DNA from: an uncultured Clostridia bacterium
GTDB lineage: Bacteria > Bacillota > Clostridia > Oscillospirales > CAG-272
Assembly (NCBI GenBank): GCA_947304475.1
Contig: CAMZBE010000086.1
Coordinates: forward strand, 1-6,263
DNA length: 6,263 nucleotides
Direction of reading: 5' to 3'
In this document: positions 5,580 through 6,263 of the stretch, in pieces
How positions within the stretch are numbered: the stretch's first letter is position 1
How the letters are laid out: each line of letters opens with the position of its first letter
Notes under the pieces: generated by a model
Told to the model about the DNA's origin: nothing
Database searches by the model: none
The model's input: only the letters and a program-made list of their open reading frames with translations
Program-made: the position numbers and the translations under genes

Positions 5580-6263
5580 TTACGGAAGCGTGAACGTGTC
5601 GAGTTCGACCTCGGTCTGCGTGCTGTTCTTCATGTCGCGCAGATTGGCGCGGCCGGCGGCGAGTTCGTTGTCGCCGAGGATCAGGGTGTAGTCGGCGCCG
5701 ATCTTGTTCGCGTACTTCATCTGCGCTTTCAGACTTCTGCCCACGAGGTCACATTCGACGAACACGCCGGTGCGACGCAGCCGTTCGGTAATGACCGACG
5801 CGGCGACCGACGCCTCTTCGCCGAGAGCGGCGATATAGAGCCGGGGAGAGGCGGGCGCCGGTTCGGGGAGTCCTTGCGCGCGCATGGCGAGGATCACGCG
5901 GGTAATGCCCATCGCGAATCCGATCGCGGGCATCGGCGCGCCGCCGAGTTCCTCGACCAGTCCGTCGTACCGACCGCCGCCGCAGACCGTGCTCTGCGCG
6001 CCGATGCCGTCGGCGATGAATTCGAAGACGGTGCGGGTGTAGTAGTCGAGACCGCGCACGATCGCGGGATCGACCACGTATTGGATTCCCATACCGTCGA
6101 GCAGGCGCTTCAGGGTATCGAAGTGCGCCTTGCAGTCGGGGCAGAGGTAGTCGACGGTTTTGGGCGCTCCCCTGGCGATCGCACTGCAGATCGGGCTCTT
6201 GCAGTCGAGCAGGCGGAGCGGGTTCTTTTCCAGACGCGTCTTGCAGGTGTCGCAGAGTTCTTC
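5580..6263 (-). CDS. hisS: Histidyl-tRNA synthetase, C-terminal part (start lies beyond the right edge)
   Basis: The frame is open from the window edge to the TAA at 5582-5580 and gives the last 227 residues of a class II histidyl-tRNA synthetase, usually about 420 residues long; the missing part is only outside the window. The enzyme charges tRNA-His with histidine using ATP. In order the fragment shows an insertion region with KNPLRLLDCK and three Cys pairs (fragment residues 4/7, 21/26, 41/44), the histidine-binding motif RGLDYYTRTVFEF near 70, CGGGRYDGL near 94, and motif 3 as GFAMGITR at 115-122. The C-terminal anticodon-binding domain runs from about 141 to the end. Motif 3 has Thr where Glu is common but keeps its Arg. 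It is followed by a terminator and then topB. Identification is firm. Confidence 0.95.
   Translation of the reverse strand, partial: EELCDTCKTRLEKNPLRLLDCKSPICSAIARGAPKTVDYLCPDCKAHFDTLKRLLDGMGIQYVVDPAIVRGLDYYTRTVFEFIADGIGAQSTVCGGGRYDGLVEELGGAPMPAIGFAMGITRVILAMRAQGLPEPAPASPRLYIAALGEEASVAASVITERLRRTGVFVECDLVGRSLKAQMKYANKIGADYTLILGDNELAAGRANLRDMKNSTQTEVELDTFTLP

Noticed and set aside
5216..5593. 125-codon + strand frame over the topB-hisS gap
   Set aside because: It starts inside the DnaA boxes, has no ribosome binding site, and reads through the hisS terminator into the hisS end on the opposite strand. No family resemblance is seen.

Overview
This window is a GC-rich stretch of bacterial chromosome, most likely from an uncultured Bacillota/Clostridia-type organism. 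That assignment is inferred from the strong AAGGAG-type ribosome binding sites, the Clostridia-like forms of TopB and HisS, and the GC-rich hairpins followed by short T runs. I could not run a taxonomic search. No phage, plasmid, transposase or CRISPR gene is visible.

Left part (1-2401, + strand): two tandem paralogous glycoside hydrolases with family GH39 hallmarks. The first is cut by the left window edge and has lost about 103 N-terminal residues. The second is complete at 447 aa. They are 28 nt apart, with a good ribosome binding site between them, and look like one transcription unit. Both keep the acid/base Glu (WNEPD) and the nucleophile Glu (EWN) exactly 104 residues apart. Neither shows a secretion signal where its N-terminus is visible, so they probably act inside the cell on imported plant-derived oligosaccharides. 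Identity between the copies is about 95% at the DNA level in one block and much lower after it.

Middle (2402-2795): a non-coding gap between convergent genes, packed with structure. Four different hairpins sit in a row, each preceded by a GTTATGAG-like octamer, and the last is a terminator. A REPIN-like pair of inverted palindromic units follows, then three more hairpins before the end of topB.

Right part (2796-6263, - strand): hisS (histidyl-tRNA synthetase, C-terminal 227 residues, running off the right edge) lies upstream of topB (topoisomerase III, complete, 729 aa from the preferred start). They are separated by a 594-nt non-coding gap (4986-5579). The gap holds the hisS terminator, several hairpins, and a cluster of three strong DnaA-box matches: one perfect TTATCCACA and two TTTTCCACA, with two of the three abutting. 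It resembles an oriC-type or DnaA-titration region.

No complete new multi-gene system is visible. The most unusual signals are the octamer-linked hairpin array, the REPIN-like element and the DnaA-box cluster, all in the two intergenic gaps.
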